Shown: positions 1 through 6,328 of the stretch, one piece after another | Numbering within the stretch: the first letter of the stretch is position 1 | How the letters are laid out: each line of letters opens with the position of its first letter | Assembly (NCBI GenBank): GCA_030152605.1 | Contig: JASLJB010000183.1 | Coordinates: 1 to 6,345 of the forward strand | From: Acinetobacter sp. | Lineage (GTDB): Bacteria > Pseudomonadota > Gammaproteobacteria > Pseudomonadales > Moraxellaceae | Direction: 5' to 3' | Length of the DNA stretch: 6,345 bases | Position numbers and translations under genes: made by a program | The notes under the pieces: model-generated | Databases searched by the model: none | Told to the model about the DNA's origin: nothing | Seen by the model: the letters and a program-made list of their open reading frames with translations, nothing else

Positions 1-26
1 TTTTTACTTAACATTCAAATTATTTT

Positions 27-94
27 GGGCTTAGGGCTTAGGGCTGAGGGCTTAGGGCTGAGGGCTGAGGGCTGAGGGCTGAGGGCTGAGGGCT
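27..94. repeat. G-rich heptamer tandem repeat (GGGCTKA)n
   Basis: Nine complete 7-bp units, each GGGCTTA or GGGCTGA, run head to tail, followed by a partial GGGCT. In order the units are TTA, TTA, TGA, TTA and then five TGA. The array lies in the non-coding spacer beyond the nadB terminator. Every unit brings a GGG run separated from the next by four bases, so the plus strand fits the usual G-quadruplex pattern of four G3 runs with short loops. The five identical units at the right end suggest recent expansion by slippage. No reading frame crosses it, so copy-number change would not shift a gene in this window. Any effect on a gene left of position 1 cannot be judged. Confidence 0.95.
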
Positions 95-153
95 ATTGGT
101 TATTAGGAGAAGCCTGGCCAGATCCGCGAACTGAGATCTAATTGTATGCCTGA

Positions 154-179
154 CAGGTATCACAAACTGGTATCACAAA
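154..179. repeat. 13-bp tandem duplication
   Basis: Two directly adjacent 13-bp copies, CAGGTATCACAAA and CTGGTATCACAAA, differ at one base. They sit in the spacer downstream of nadB. No coding function is visible. The pattern is what a small slippage duplication would leave, although paired direct repeats can also be protein-binding sites. Confidence 0.85.
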
Positions 180-188
180 TACAAAGTG

Positions 189-222
189 CCAAAACCAAAC
201 TAATATTACAGCGAGGTTTTGG
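189..222. repeat. 8-bp inverted repeat in spacer
   Basis: CCAAAACC (189-196) and GGTTTTGG (215-222) are perfect reverse complements around an 18-nt loop. Neither strand has a T-run after the right arm, so it does not look like an intrinsic terminator. It could be a weak stem-loop in the RNA of a gene to the left, or chance. Confidence 0.45.
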
Positions 223-246
223 ACTAATCATCCACAACTGAAAATA

Positions 247-274
247 AAGCTCAATACCGGCGGGTATTGAGCTT
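247..274 (-). terminator. Rho-independent terminator of nadB
   Basis: A perfect 12-bp stem (247-258 pairing with 263-274) closes a GGCG tetraloop. On the minus strand it is followed by TATTTT, giving a U-rich tail. It begins 8 bp past the nadB stop codon, the expected place for the intrinsic terminator of this gene. Confidence 0.88.
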
Positions 275-281
275 GGATGAT

Positions 282-1940
282 TTAATTACTGTGCTCGGCC
301 GCATTCACCTCGACTTGTTGCACTTCGAAGTTCGGTGGGCTGAGTACGGTTTTTTGTAGCGTGTCGGCCAGTTCTGGATAGTCGAGGGTGTAGTGCAGAC
401 CACGTGACTCTTTACGCTGCATGGCACAGCGCACGATCATCTCTGAAACCAAGACCAAATTACGCAGCTCAATCAAGTTTTTACTGACATGGTAGCCTTG
501 GTAATACTCGGTAATTTCGGCTTTAAGCATCTCGATCCGATGCAGCGCGCGCTCTAAACGTTTGGTGGTACGCACGATACCGACATAGTTCCACATGGTG
601 GCGCGGAGCTCATCCCAGTTCTGCAAGATCACCACTTCCTCATCGGCATTGCTGACCTGTGAAGTATCCCAAGCCGGAATCGCAGGCAGTTGCACATTGG
701 GGTCAAACTGCTGTTGGATATGCGTGGCGGCACTCATGCCATAGACAAAGCACTCTAACAGCGAGTTACTCGCCATACGATTGGCGCCGTGTAGACCGGT
801 ATAGGCAGTTTCGCCGATGGCATACAGTCCGGGCAAATCAGTTTGACTGTGCTCATCCACCATCACCCCACCACAGGTATAGTGCGCCGCAGGTACCACC
901 GGGATCATATCTTGGGTGATGTCGATGCCCAGTTCGAGTAGCTTGGCATACAGGGTCGGGAAGTGCTCAATCACAAACTCTGCCGGTTGGTGGCGAATGT
1001 CGAGCCAGACATGTCGGATACCCAAACGCTTGATTTCATAGTCGATGGCGCGTGCCACGATATCACGTGGGGCTAACTCGGCCCGCTCATCAAAGCGCAG
1101 CATAAAGCGTTCGCCATTCGGCAAGCGTAAGTAGGCACCTTCACCGCGCATGGCCTCGGTAATCAAAAAGGAGCGTGCTTGGGGATGATACAAACAGGTG
1201 GGATGGAATTGGTTAAATTCCATATTGGCGACGCGGCAGCCGGCACGATAGGCCATGGCGATGCCGTCACCGGTGGCGATATCTGGATTGGAGGTATACA
1301 GATAGGCTTTCATGGCACCGCCACAGGCCAGCGCAGTGAAGGGCGCGAGGAAGGTGTGGACTTGTCCATTATTGTCATTGAGGGCATATACTCCCAAGGC
1401 ACGATTGGGATGATCAGTCTGCTGCTGACTCACCTTGTGCTGCGTGATCACATCAATCGCAATATAGTTTTCAAAGATACGAATATTGGCTTTTTCTTGG
1501 GCGCGTTGTACCAAGGTACTGGAAATCGCCTTGCCGGTGGCATCCGCAGCATGGATGATCCGGCGCTGTGAATGTCCGCCTTCGCGGGTCAGATGCAATT
1601 GCTGATCTTGATCGCGGGTAAAATCAACCCCTTGTTGCAGTAAGAAATCTACGGATGGTCTGCCGCCATTGACCGTATGTTGTACGGCATCCAGCTCACA
1701 GAGTTGTACCCCTGCGATCATGGTGTCATCAATATGCTGCTGGATTGAATCCGAGGGATTCAGTACCGCAGCCACGCCACCTTGGGCGTAGAAGGTACTG
1801 GCATCGGTGAGATGTGATTTTGCCAATACCGCAATATTAAAATGCTCAGGTAAAGATAAAGCTAAACTTAAACCTGCACCGCCACTGCCCACTATGATCA
1901 CATCGAAATAATGGGTTGTATGTGAATTAGACATGTCCAT
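282..1940 (-). CDS. nadB: L-aspartate oxidase NadB
   Basis: NadB is a cytoplasmic FAD enzyme that oxidises L-aspartate to iminoaspartate, the first step of de novo NAD synthesis; quinolinate synthase NadA uses the product. The 552-residue protein is close to the roughly 540 residues of E. coli NadB. An N-terminal Rossmann FAD site (GSGGAG, residues 18-23) is followed by YAQGGVAAV (51-59), TREGGHS (118-124), EFNQFHPT (241-248), PRDIVARA (291-298), AAHYTCGG (351-358) and LHGANRMASNSLLE (383-396). Residues E120, H246, R292, H353 and R388 align by motif with the catalytic and substrate-binding residues known in the E. coli enzyme. The C-terminal helical domain carries the family stretch LRNLVLVSEMIV and ends after a short tail. 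Start choice: ATG at 1940 gives MDMSN. ATG at 1934 is an equal or better candidate because GGA at 1942-1940 lies 5 nt before it, whereas the first ATG has no spaced Shine-Dalgarno. The gene is divergent from the protease gene and ends at its own hairpin, so it is probably monocistronic. nadA is not in the window. Confidence 0.97.
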   Translation of the reverse strand: MDMSNSHTTHYFDVIIVGSGGAGLSLALSLPEHFNIAVLAKSHLTDASTFYAQGGVAAVLNPSDSIQQHIDDTMIAGVQLCELDAVQHTVNGGRPSVDFLLQQGVDFTRDQDQQLHLTREGGHSQRRIIHAADATGKAISSTLVQRAQEKANIRIFENYIAIDVITQHKVSQQQTDHPNRALGVYALNDNNGQVHTFLAPFTALACGGAMKAYLYTSNPDIATGDGIAMAYRAGCRVANMEFNQFHPTCLYHPQARSFLITEAMRGEGAYLRLPNGERFMLRFDERAELAPRDIVARAIDYEIKRLGIRHVWLDIRHQPAEFVIEHFPTLYAKLLELGIDITQDMIPVVPAAHYTCGGVMVDEHSQTDLPGLYAIGETAYTGLHGANRMASNSLLECFVYGMSAATHIQQQFDPNVQLPAIPAWDTSQVSNADEEVVILQNWDELRATMWNYVGIVRTTKRLERALHRIEMLKAEITEYYQGYHVSKNLIELRNLVLVSEMIVRCAMQRKESRGLHYTLDYPELADTLQKTVLSPPNFEVQQVEVNAAEHSN

Positions 1941-1966
1941 CCGCTAATTTGGATATAAGTCTGATC

Positions 1967-1995
1967 ATCACACTCTTTTTTTCATAAAAATTCAA
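1967..1995 (-). promoter_or_regulatory. Possible nadB promoter
   Basis: On the minus strand TTGAAT (1995-1990) and TGTGAT (1972-1967) are spaced by 17 nt, each matching four of six sigma-70 consensus bases. Transcription would start near 1960 and leave a leader of about 20 nt. The match is modest and rests on pattern only. Confidence 0.3.
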
Positions 1996-2164
1996 GCTTT
2001 ATCCGCGATTGTTATCTTTGGTCTAAAAATATGAATTATGAAAAGCTAAGTTTTGACTAAGGGATTGTTTTATAAAAATTTAGAAACATATTTTTACGTT
2101 AGAATTCAGATTAATATGGTACAAAGTTTTTTTGTCAAAATTAACCTTTGTGAGTTCATGGTTC

Positions 2165-3556
2165 ATGAATAGCCAATATCTAAAAAAAGGCATGTTTGCC
2201 GTTGTCTTTAGTACAGCCGTACAAACCCAAGCCGCATCTCCTGTTGATTTTTCAAATCTGGTTGAGCAAGTCAGTCCTGCCGTGGTCAGTGTCAATGTGG
2301 TCAAAAAAATGACCCAAGAAGAACTCTTACAACAACAGGTTCCTGAGATTTTAAAACGTTTTTTTGGCAATCAAATTATTATTCCACAACAACGCCAACC
2401 CCAAGAAAAAACCGCATTCGGTAGTGCATTTTTTATTAGCAAAGACGGTTATCTCCTCACCAACCATCACGTAGTTGAAAATGCTTCCCAAGTCACCATC
2501 ATGCTGAACGACCGCCGTGAGATCGATGCCAAAGTCATCGGCAGTGATGCGCGAACAGACGTGGCGCTGTTAAAAGTCGAAGGGCAGAGTTTCCCCGCTT
2601 TGCAGTCGGGCAATGTCGATCAACTGAAAGTCGGCCAACCGGTGCTTGCGATCGGTTCACCATTTGGCTTTGACTATTCTGCTTCAGCGGGAATCGTCAG
2701 TGCCAAGTCACGTAATATGATGGGCGAAACCTCAGTGCCATTTATTCAAACTGATGTGGCGCTGAATCCGGGTAACTCCGGTGGTCCATTGTTTAACCAA
2801 CAGGGCCAAGTGGTCGGGGTGAACTCACGTATCTTTAGTGGCACCGGCGGCTATATGGGTTTGTCGTTCTCGATTCCGATCGATGTGGCGATGGATGTTG
2901 CGGATCAGTTGAAAAAGAATGGCAAGGTGACCCGTTCTTATCTGGGCGTGATGCTACAAGATATCGATCGTAACTTGGCAGAAGCATATAAATTACCAAA
3001 ACCAGAAGGTTCCTTGATCACCCAAGTGGCACCAGGTTCGCCTGCGGCCAAAGCTGGCTTTAAATCGGGTGATGTGATTTTGAAATATAACGGCACACCG
3101 ATTTCACGCACCAGCGAGTTACTTAACTATCTGAATCGCACCACACCGAATCAAAGCATTCAATTGGAAGTATTACGTGATGATCGTCCACGTGTGATTG
3201 CGGCAACCCTGACCACCGCTCCGGATGATACCCCAGCCAAAGGCGAGCAAAACACCTCGAGCACAGCGGCCAGAAAAGGCCCAGTTTTGGGTGTGGCGAT
3301 TCGTGCATTAAGCGAAGTGGAAAAATCACGTTTAGAGATTAAAGGCGGTGTGTTGATTCAGGATGTGACCCGTGGTGGTTTGGCGGCACAGTCTAAAATC
3401 TTGCCGGGCGATGTGATCACCCAGATCAATAGCACTCCAATCTTGAATCCAAATGGTTTTGTTGAAGCGGTGTCAGAGTTACAGAAAAACAGCGTTGCAC
3501 GGGTGGCGATCATACGTGAAGGGCAACGCGCCATGCTGGGTCTACGTATTCAATAA
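2165..3556 (+). CDS. mucD: Periplasmic Do/HtrA serine protease, MucD/DegP/DegQ type
   Basis: This is a periplasmic serine endopeptidase of the HtrA family that degrades or refolds misfolded envelope proteins. From ATG 2165 it has 463 residues, close to Pseudomonas MucD. It opens with a signal peptide: lysines near residues 8-9, a hydrophobic GMFAVVFSTAV stretch and likely cleavage after VQTQA. The trypsin-like domain follows (about 30-250) with catalytic His102 (TNHHVV), Asp132 (ARTDVALLKV) and Ser205 (NPGNSGGPL), and the family run GSPFGFDYSASAGIVSAK. Two PDZ domains follow, about 253-345 and 373-460, joined by a Ser/Thr/Pro-rich linker. No cysteine is present, so the LA-loop disulfide of E. 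coli DegP is missing. The frame stays open upstream to TTG 2132 and GTG 2150, but ATG 2165 gives the most typical signal peptide; its ribosome site is weak (GAG 10 nt upstream). The gene diverges from nadB and has its own terminator. The choice of mucD over degP or degQ rests on sequence style and the nadB neighbourhood. Confidence 0.93.
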   Translation: MNSQYLKKGMFAVVFSTAVQTQAASPVDFSNLVEQVSPAVVSVNVVKKMTQEELLQQQVPEILKRFFGNQIIIPQQRQPQEKTAFGSAFFISKDGYLLTNHHVVENASQVTIMLNDRREIDAKVIGSDARTDVALLKVEGQSFPALQSGNVDQLKVGQPVLAIGSPFGFDYSASAGIVSAKSRNMMGETSVPFIQTDVALNPGNSGGPLFNQQGQVVGVNSRIFSGTGGYMGLSFSIPIDVAMDVADQLKKNGKVTRSYLGVMLQDIDRNLAEAYKLPKPEGSLITQVAPGSPAAKAGFKSGDVILKYNGTPISRTSELLNYLNRTTPNQSIQLEVLRDDRPRVIAATLTTAPDDTPAKGEQNTSSTAARKGPVLGVAIRALSEVEKSRLEIKGGVLIQDVTRGGLAAQSKILPGDVITQINSTPILNPNGFVEAVSELQKNSVARVAIIREGQRAMLGLRIQ

Positions 3557-3573
3557 TCCCAAAATAGCGCCTC

Positions 3574-3605
3574 AAAAAGCCCCATTTTAAAGTGGGGCTT
3601 TTTTT
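3574..3605 (+). terminator. Rho-independent terminator of the protease gene
   Basis: AAAAAGCCCCA (3574-3584) pairs perfectly with TGGGGCTTTTT (3593-3603). A T-G and a T-A pair extend the stem inward to a TTAA loop, and a run of seven T follows (3599-3605). It starts 18 bp after the stop codon. It separates the protease gene from the L,D-transpeptidase gene, so the two are unlikely to form one operon. Confidence 0.95.
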
Positions 3606-3695
3606 ACGATCGTTAAATTACTTTGTGCTTCAGTTCAAAGTATTTTGCTGATTTGATTACCTAAAAACAACAATCACAAGTACAATGGCTCGATC

Positions 3696-3727
3696 AAAGA
3701 CTGTAACTCATAAAAAGTGCAGTCTTT
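3696..3727 (+). promoter_or_regulatory. Inverted repeat upstream of the L,D-transpeptidase gene
   Basis: AAAGACTG (3696-3703) and CAGTCTTT (3720-3727) are perfect reverse complements separated by 16 nt. An inner ACT/AGT pairing could lengthen the stem. No T-run follows, so it is not a terminator. AATAAT at 3745-3750 matches five of six bases of a -10 box; with 17-nt spacing its -35 position (3722-3727) would fall on the right arm. The -35 sequence itself is poor, which would fit an activator-dependent or repressible promoter. Operator function is inferred from position only. Confidence 0.35.
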
Positions 3728-3765
3728 ATCACATTCATAAATTTAATAATTCATTGATACTTGTT

Positions 3766-3769
3766 AGAG
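3766..3769 (+). promoter_or_regulatory. Ribosome binding site fixing the L,D-transpeptidase start
   Basis: AGAG lies 6 nt before ATG 3776. The frame extends back to a TTG at 3761, but that codon would place this site inside the gene, so ATG 3776 is preferred. Confidence 0.6.
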
Positions 3770-3775
3770 ATTGCT

Positions 3776-4822
3776 ATGCTTCGGGTTCAAGTCAAACAGA
3801 TTCATATCGTGGCATTGTTGCTCTGGTCGATTTCTGCGATTAGCGCATCGACTGCACATGCCAGTAATACCAGCGCTGCATCTGCAACTGCTGCGAGCAG
3901 CACAGTGGCAAAGCCAGCCGTATCATGGAGCTTGGAAAGCTTAAACAATGCGGTATGGTATGACAATATCGGTCGCGGCCAATTTCCAGTCTATGCCAAA
4001 GCCCAAGTGATGCTGAATAATGCACATGCCTCACCGGGTGCGATTGATGGCACCAGTGGGAAAAACTTTTTAAAGGCACTGTCGGCCTATCAACAGATGC
4101 GTGGCTTTGAGGTTAGTGGTGAACTGACTCAGCAGACTTGGCATGATTTGCTGCTACGACAGAAGCAACCGGTATTTACCAGCTACCAAATTACTGCCGA
4201 AGACCTAAAAGGGCCTTATGTCAAAAGTATTCCACGCGACTACGCCCAGCAAGCCAAGATGAGTGGTTTGTACTACACCCGCGTTAGTGAAATGCTCAGT
4301 GAAAAATTTCACATCGATGAGGCATTTTTACGCCAACTCAATCCAAAGGCCAATTTCAATAAGGTCGGTCAGTCGTTGGTGGTGCCGAACTCGCGCAACG
4401 AATTACCGGGAGATGTGTCCTTGATTGTGGCGCACAAGAGCGCGCGTCAGCTTTACTTGTTTAACAATCAACATCAAATGATTGGTGCTTATCCCGCCAC
4501 CATCGGTGCAGCAAATACGCCATCACCGAAAGGCACGCATGAAGTGGTCAAAGTGGCACGTAATCCGGTCTATGGCTATTCACCGAAAAACTTTGTGCAG
4601 GGCAATAACAAACAAGCCTTGTCCTTACCGCCAGGTCCAAATGGTCCAGTGGGGAATATCTGGATTGGTCTGAGTAAGCCGTCGTTTGGGATTCATGGCA
4701 CGCCGAATCCGTCCTTGATCTCCAAGACTGCTTCGCATGGTTGTATACGCCTGACCAACTGGGATGCCAATGCACTCGGCGCTAAAGTCACTTCTGGGGT
4801 AAAGGTCAAGTTTATTGACTAA
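3776..4822 (+). CDS. Secreted L,D-transpeptidase (YkuD) with peptidoglycan-binding and LysM-like domains
   Basis: The product is a periplasmic L,D-transpeptidase, an enzyme class that forms 3-3 cross-links in peptidoglycan or attaches other groups to it; the class is largely resistant to penicillins but inhibited by carbapenems. From ATG 3776 it has 348 residues. A signal peptide (basic start, hydrophobic IVALLLWSISAIS, cleavage likely after AHA at residue 29) leads into an Ala/Ser/Thr-rich linker (30-50). Residues about 70-126 match the PG_binding_1 fold, with PGAIDG and a later WHDLL. Residues about 167-204 resemble a diverged LysM (LSEKFHIDEAFLRQLNP, then GQSLVVPN). The YkuD domain fills about 213-348, with His307 (GIHGTPNP) and the motif SHGCIRL holding His321, Cys323 (nucleophile) and Arg325. 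All catalytic residues are present. It stands alone between two terminators and converges on argG. Which reaction it favours, and which Acinetobacter Ldt it corresponds to, cannot be told from sequence, so no symbol is given. Confidence 0.94.
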   Translation: MLRVQVKQIHIVALLLWSISAISASTAHASNTSAASATAASSTVAKPAVSWSLESLNNAVWYDNIGRGQFPVYAKAQVMLNNAHASPGAIDGTSGKNFLKALSAYQQMRGFEVSGELTQQTWHDLLLRQKQPVFTSYQITAEDLKGPYVKSIPRDYAQQAKMSGLYYTRVSEMLSEKFHIDEAFLRQLNPKANFNKVGQSLVVPNSRNELPGDVSLIVAHKSARQLYLFNNQHQMIGAYPATIGAANTPSPKGTHEVVKVARNPVYGYSPKNFVQGNNKQALSLPPGPNGPVGNIWIGLSKPSFGIHGTPNPSLISKTASHGCIRLTNWDANALGAKVTSGVKVKFID

Positions 4823-4866
4823 AGCTTCAAAGTTTAAAGCTTGTAAGTTTCAAAGCATCAAAGCAC
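4821..4866. repeat. Tandem 15-bp and 8-bp repeats after the L,D-transpeptidase gene
   Basis: AAAGCTTCAAAGTTT (4821-4835) is followed directly by AAAGCTTGTAAGTTT (4836-4850), two mismatches apart. CAAAGCAT (4851-4858) and CAAAGCAC (4859-4866) come next, one mismatch apart. The first copy overlaps the last two bases of the TAA stop codon. The tract looks like slippage-generated filler between the stop codon and the terminator. Confidence 0.75.
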
Positions 4867-4872
4867 GAAGCC

Positions 4873-4905
4873 AACAAAAAACCGCCTCTGAGGCGGTTTT
4901 TTGTT
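4873..4905. terminator. Bidirectional terminator between ldt and argG
   Basis: A perfect 15-bp inverted repeat (4873-4887 with 4891-4905) surrounds a CTG loop. The core is CCGCCT/AGGCGG, flanked by an A-run on the left and a T-run on the right, so each strand ends its hairpin with TTTTTTGTT. It lies between two convergent genes and can serve both the L,D-transpeptidase gene (plus) and argG (minus). Confidence 0.95.
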
Positions 4906-4911
4906 TTGGAG

Positions 4912-4934
4912 GATCTTGGTGTTAGATCAAGATC
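4912..4934 (-). other. Small hairpin in the argG 3' untranslated region
   Basis: GATCTTG (4912-4918) and CAAGATC (4928-4934) are reverse complements around a 9-nt loop, between the argG stop codon and the shared terminator. It has no T-run of its own. It may stabilise the mRNA 3' end or be chance. Confidence 0.3.
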
Positions 4935-4940
4935 AGCAGC

Positions 4941-6284
4941 TTATTTTTTCTTGCTGTCGAGTTGTGGCACAGCAGAACCTTGACCCAATGACAACAGGCC
5001 AGTGCTGGTATAGATACCCAATTTCGCACGCGTGTCGGTGATGTCGAGGTTACGCATGGTCAATTGACCGATACGATCCATTGGACTAAAGACTGAATCG
5101 CCTTTCTCCATGGTCAAACGCTCAGCTTCATAAGTGAGGTTTGGAGATTCGGTGTTCATGATGGTGTAGTCATTACCACGACGCAGTTCAAGCGTCACAG
5201 TACCAGTGATGGCTTTGGCAACCCAACGCTGTGCAGTTTCACGCAACATCAATGATTGTGAATCGAACCAACGACCTTGATAAAGCAGACGACCTAAACG
5301 TAGACCGTTGATGCGGTATTGTTCGATGGTGTCTTCGTTGTGAATACCGGTGAGCAAACGCTCATAAGCGATGTGCAACAACGCCATGCCCGGGGCTTCA
5401 TAGATGCCGCGTGATTTGGCTTCGATGATACGGTTTTCGATTTGATCCGACATCCCCAAACCATGACGACCACCGATGCGGTTGGCTTCCATGATCAATT
5501 CAACTGGATCTTCGATCACTTGGCCGTTGAGTGCAACCGGCATACCTTCTTCAAAGCGAACGCTGACTTCTTCAGCTTCGATTTTAACGTCGTCTTTCCA
5601 GAACGCCACGCCCATGATTGGATCAACGATTTTAATGCCAGCATCCAGATATTCAAGATCTTTGGCTTCGTGGGTTGCACCGAGCATGTTCGAGTCAGTC
5701 GAGTAGGCTTTTTCTTTTGACATTTTATAGTCAAAGCCATTGTCGATCAGGAACTGTGACATTTCTGCACGGCCGCCCAACTCATCGATAAAGGTTTGGT
5801 CTAACCAAGGCTTGTAGATTTTAAGCGCAGGGTTGGTCAGCAAACCATAGCGATAGAAACGTTCAATATCATTGCCTTTATAGGTTGAGCCATCGCCCCA
5901 GATATTGACATCGTCTTCTTTCATTGCGGTCACGAGCATGGTGCCTGTGACTGCACGACCGAGTGGTGTGGTATTGAAATACGGCACACCGCCAGTATGG
6001 ATATGAAATGCACCGCATTGAATCGCAGCAATACCTTCCAGCGCCAACTGTAGACGGCAGTCGATTAAGCGAGCTTTGACCGCGCCATACTGTTCTGCTT
6101 TTTGTGGGATCGCATCATAGTCATCCTCATCGGGTTGACCGAGATTTGCGGTATAGGCATACGGCTCAGCGCCTTTTTGTTTCATCCACAACAGTGCTGC
6201 CGACGTATCTAGACCCCCAGAAAAGGCAATCCCCACTTTTTTACCTACGGGTACATGCTGCAAGATGGTTGCATTATCAGTCAT
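4941..6284 (-). CDS. argG: Argininosuccinate synthase ArgG
   Basis: ArgG is the cytoplasmic enzyme that joins citrulline and aspartate with ATP to give argininosuccinate, AMP and pyrophosphate, the penultimate step of arginine synthesis. From ATG 6284 the protein has 447 residues, the same length as E. coli ArgG, and reads as a very close homologue of that longer type. The N-type ATP pyrophosphatase P-loop AFSGGLDTS is at residues 20-28. ANLGQPDEDDYDAI, GDGSTYKGND (130-139), EKAYSTDSNMLGATHEAKDLE, NRIGGRHGLGMSDQIENR and MEKGDSVFSP follow in family order. The frame also opens at ATG 6299, but TAGGA lies 7 nt before ATG 6284 and the E. coli protein starts at the equivalent place, so the inner start is preferred. 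The gene converges on the L,D-transpeptidase gene and uses the shared terminator. No argH or other arg gene is visible. The promoter probably lies at or beyond the right edge. Confidence 0.98.
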   Translation of the reverse strand: MTDNATILQHVPVGKKVGIAFSGGLDTSAALLWMKQKGAEPYAYTANLGQPDEDDYDAIPQKAEQYGAVKARLIDCRLQLALEGIAAIQCGAFHIHTGGVPYFNTTPLGRAVTGTMLVTAMKEDDVNIWGDGSTYKGNDIERFYRYGLLTNPALKIYKPWLDQTFIDELGGRAEMSQFLIDNGFDYKMSKEKAYSTDSNMLGATHEAKDLEYLDAGIKIVDPIMGVAFWKDDVKIEAEEVSVRFEEGMPVALNGQVIEDPVELIMEANRIGGRHGLGMSDQIENRIIEAKSRGIYEAPGMALLHIAYERLLTGIHNEDTIEQYRINGLRLGRLLYQGRWFDSQSLMLRETAQRWVAKAITGTVTLELRRGNDYTIMNTESPNLTYEAERLTMEKGDSVFSPMDRIGQLTMRNLDITDTRAKLGIYTSTGLLSLGQGSAVPQLDSKKK

Positions 6285-6290
6285 TACAAT

Positions 6291-6295
6291 TCCTA
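6291..6295 (-). promoter_or_regulatory. Shine-Dalgarno site of argG
   Basis: TAGGA on the minus strand ends 6 nt before ATG 6284. It lies inside the longer frame that would begin at ATG 6299, which decides against that upstream start. Confidence 0.7.
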
Positions 6296-6308
6296 ACATG
6301 ATGATTTA

Positions 6309-6328
6309 GGCATCAACCACGCGATGCC
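6309..6328. promoter_or_regulatory. Inverted repeat in the argG leader
   Basis: GGCATC (6309-6314) and GATGCC (6323-6328) are reverse complements around an 8-nt loop, about 25-45 nt upstream of the argG start. It could be an operator half-site pair or a leader hairpin. It does not obviously match the AT-rich ARG box of E. coli ArgR. The region beyond 6345 is needed to judge it. Confidence 0.3.

Noticed and set aside
27..94. CRISPR array
   Set aside because: The units are 7 bp and directly adjacent, with no spacers; this is a simple tandem repeat.
146..241. 31-codon plus-strand ORF in the left spacer (ATG 146 to TGA 239-241)
   Set aside because: No clear ribosome site, no recognisable product, and it runs through the 13-bp tandem repeat and the inverted repeat. 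Chance is the simplest explanation.
1..281. tRNA, small RNA or insertion-sequence remnant in the left spacer
   Set aside because: No cloverleaf, no terminal inverted repeats with a target duplication and no transposase fragment could be seen.
659..1571. Plus-strand ORFs of 86 and 130 codons opposite nadB
   Set aside because: They lie wholly antisense to a fully conserved nadB, have no family resemblance and are explained by its codon pattern.
2053..2076. TTGACT (2053-2058) with TATAAA (2071-2076) as a promoter for the protease gene
   Set aside because: The spacer is only 12 nt, too short for sigma-70, and no well-spaced -10 box was found for this -35. The real protease promoter is left uncalled.
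4482..4775. Alternative-frame ORFs inside the L,D-transpeptidase gene
   Set aside because: They overlap the catalytic YkuD domain, whose frame is clearly the coding one.
5442..5740. ORFs of 74-92 codons on both strands within argG
   Set aside because: They are alternative-frame shadows of a highly conserved argG, with no ribosome site or domain support.
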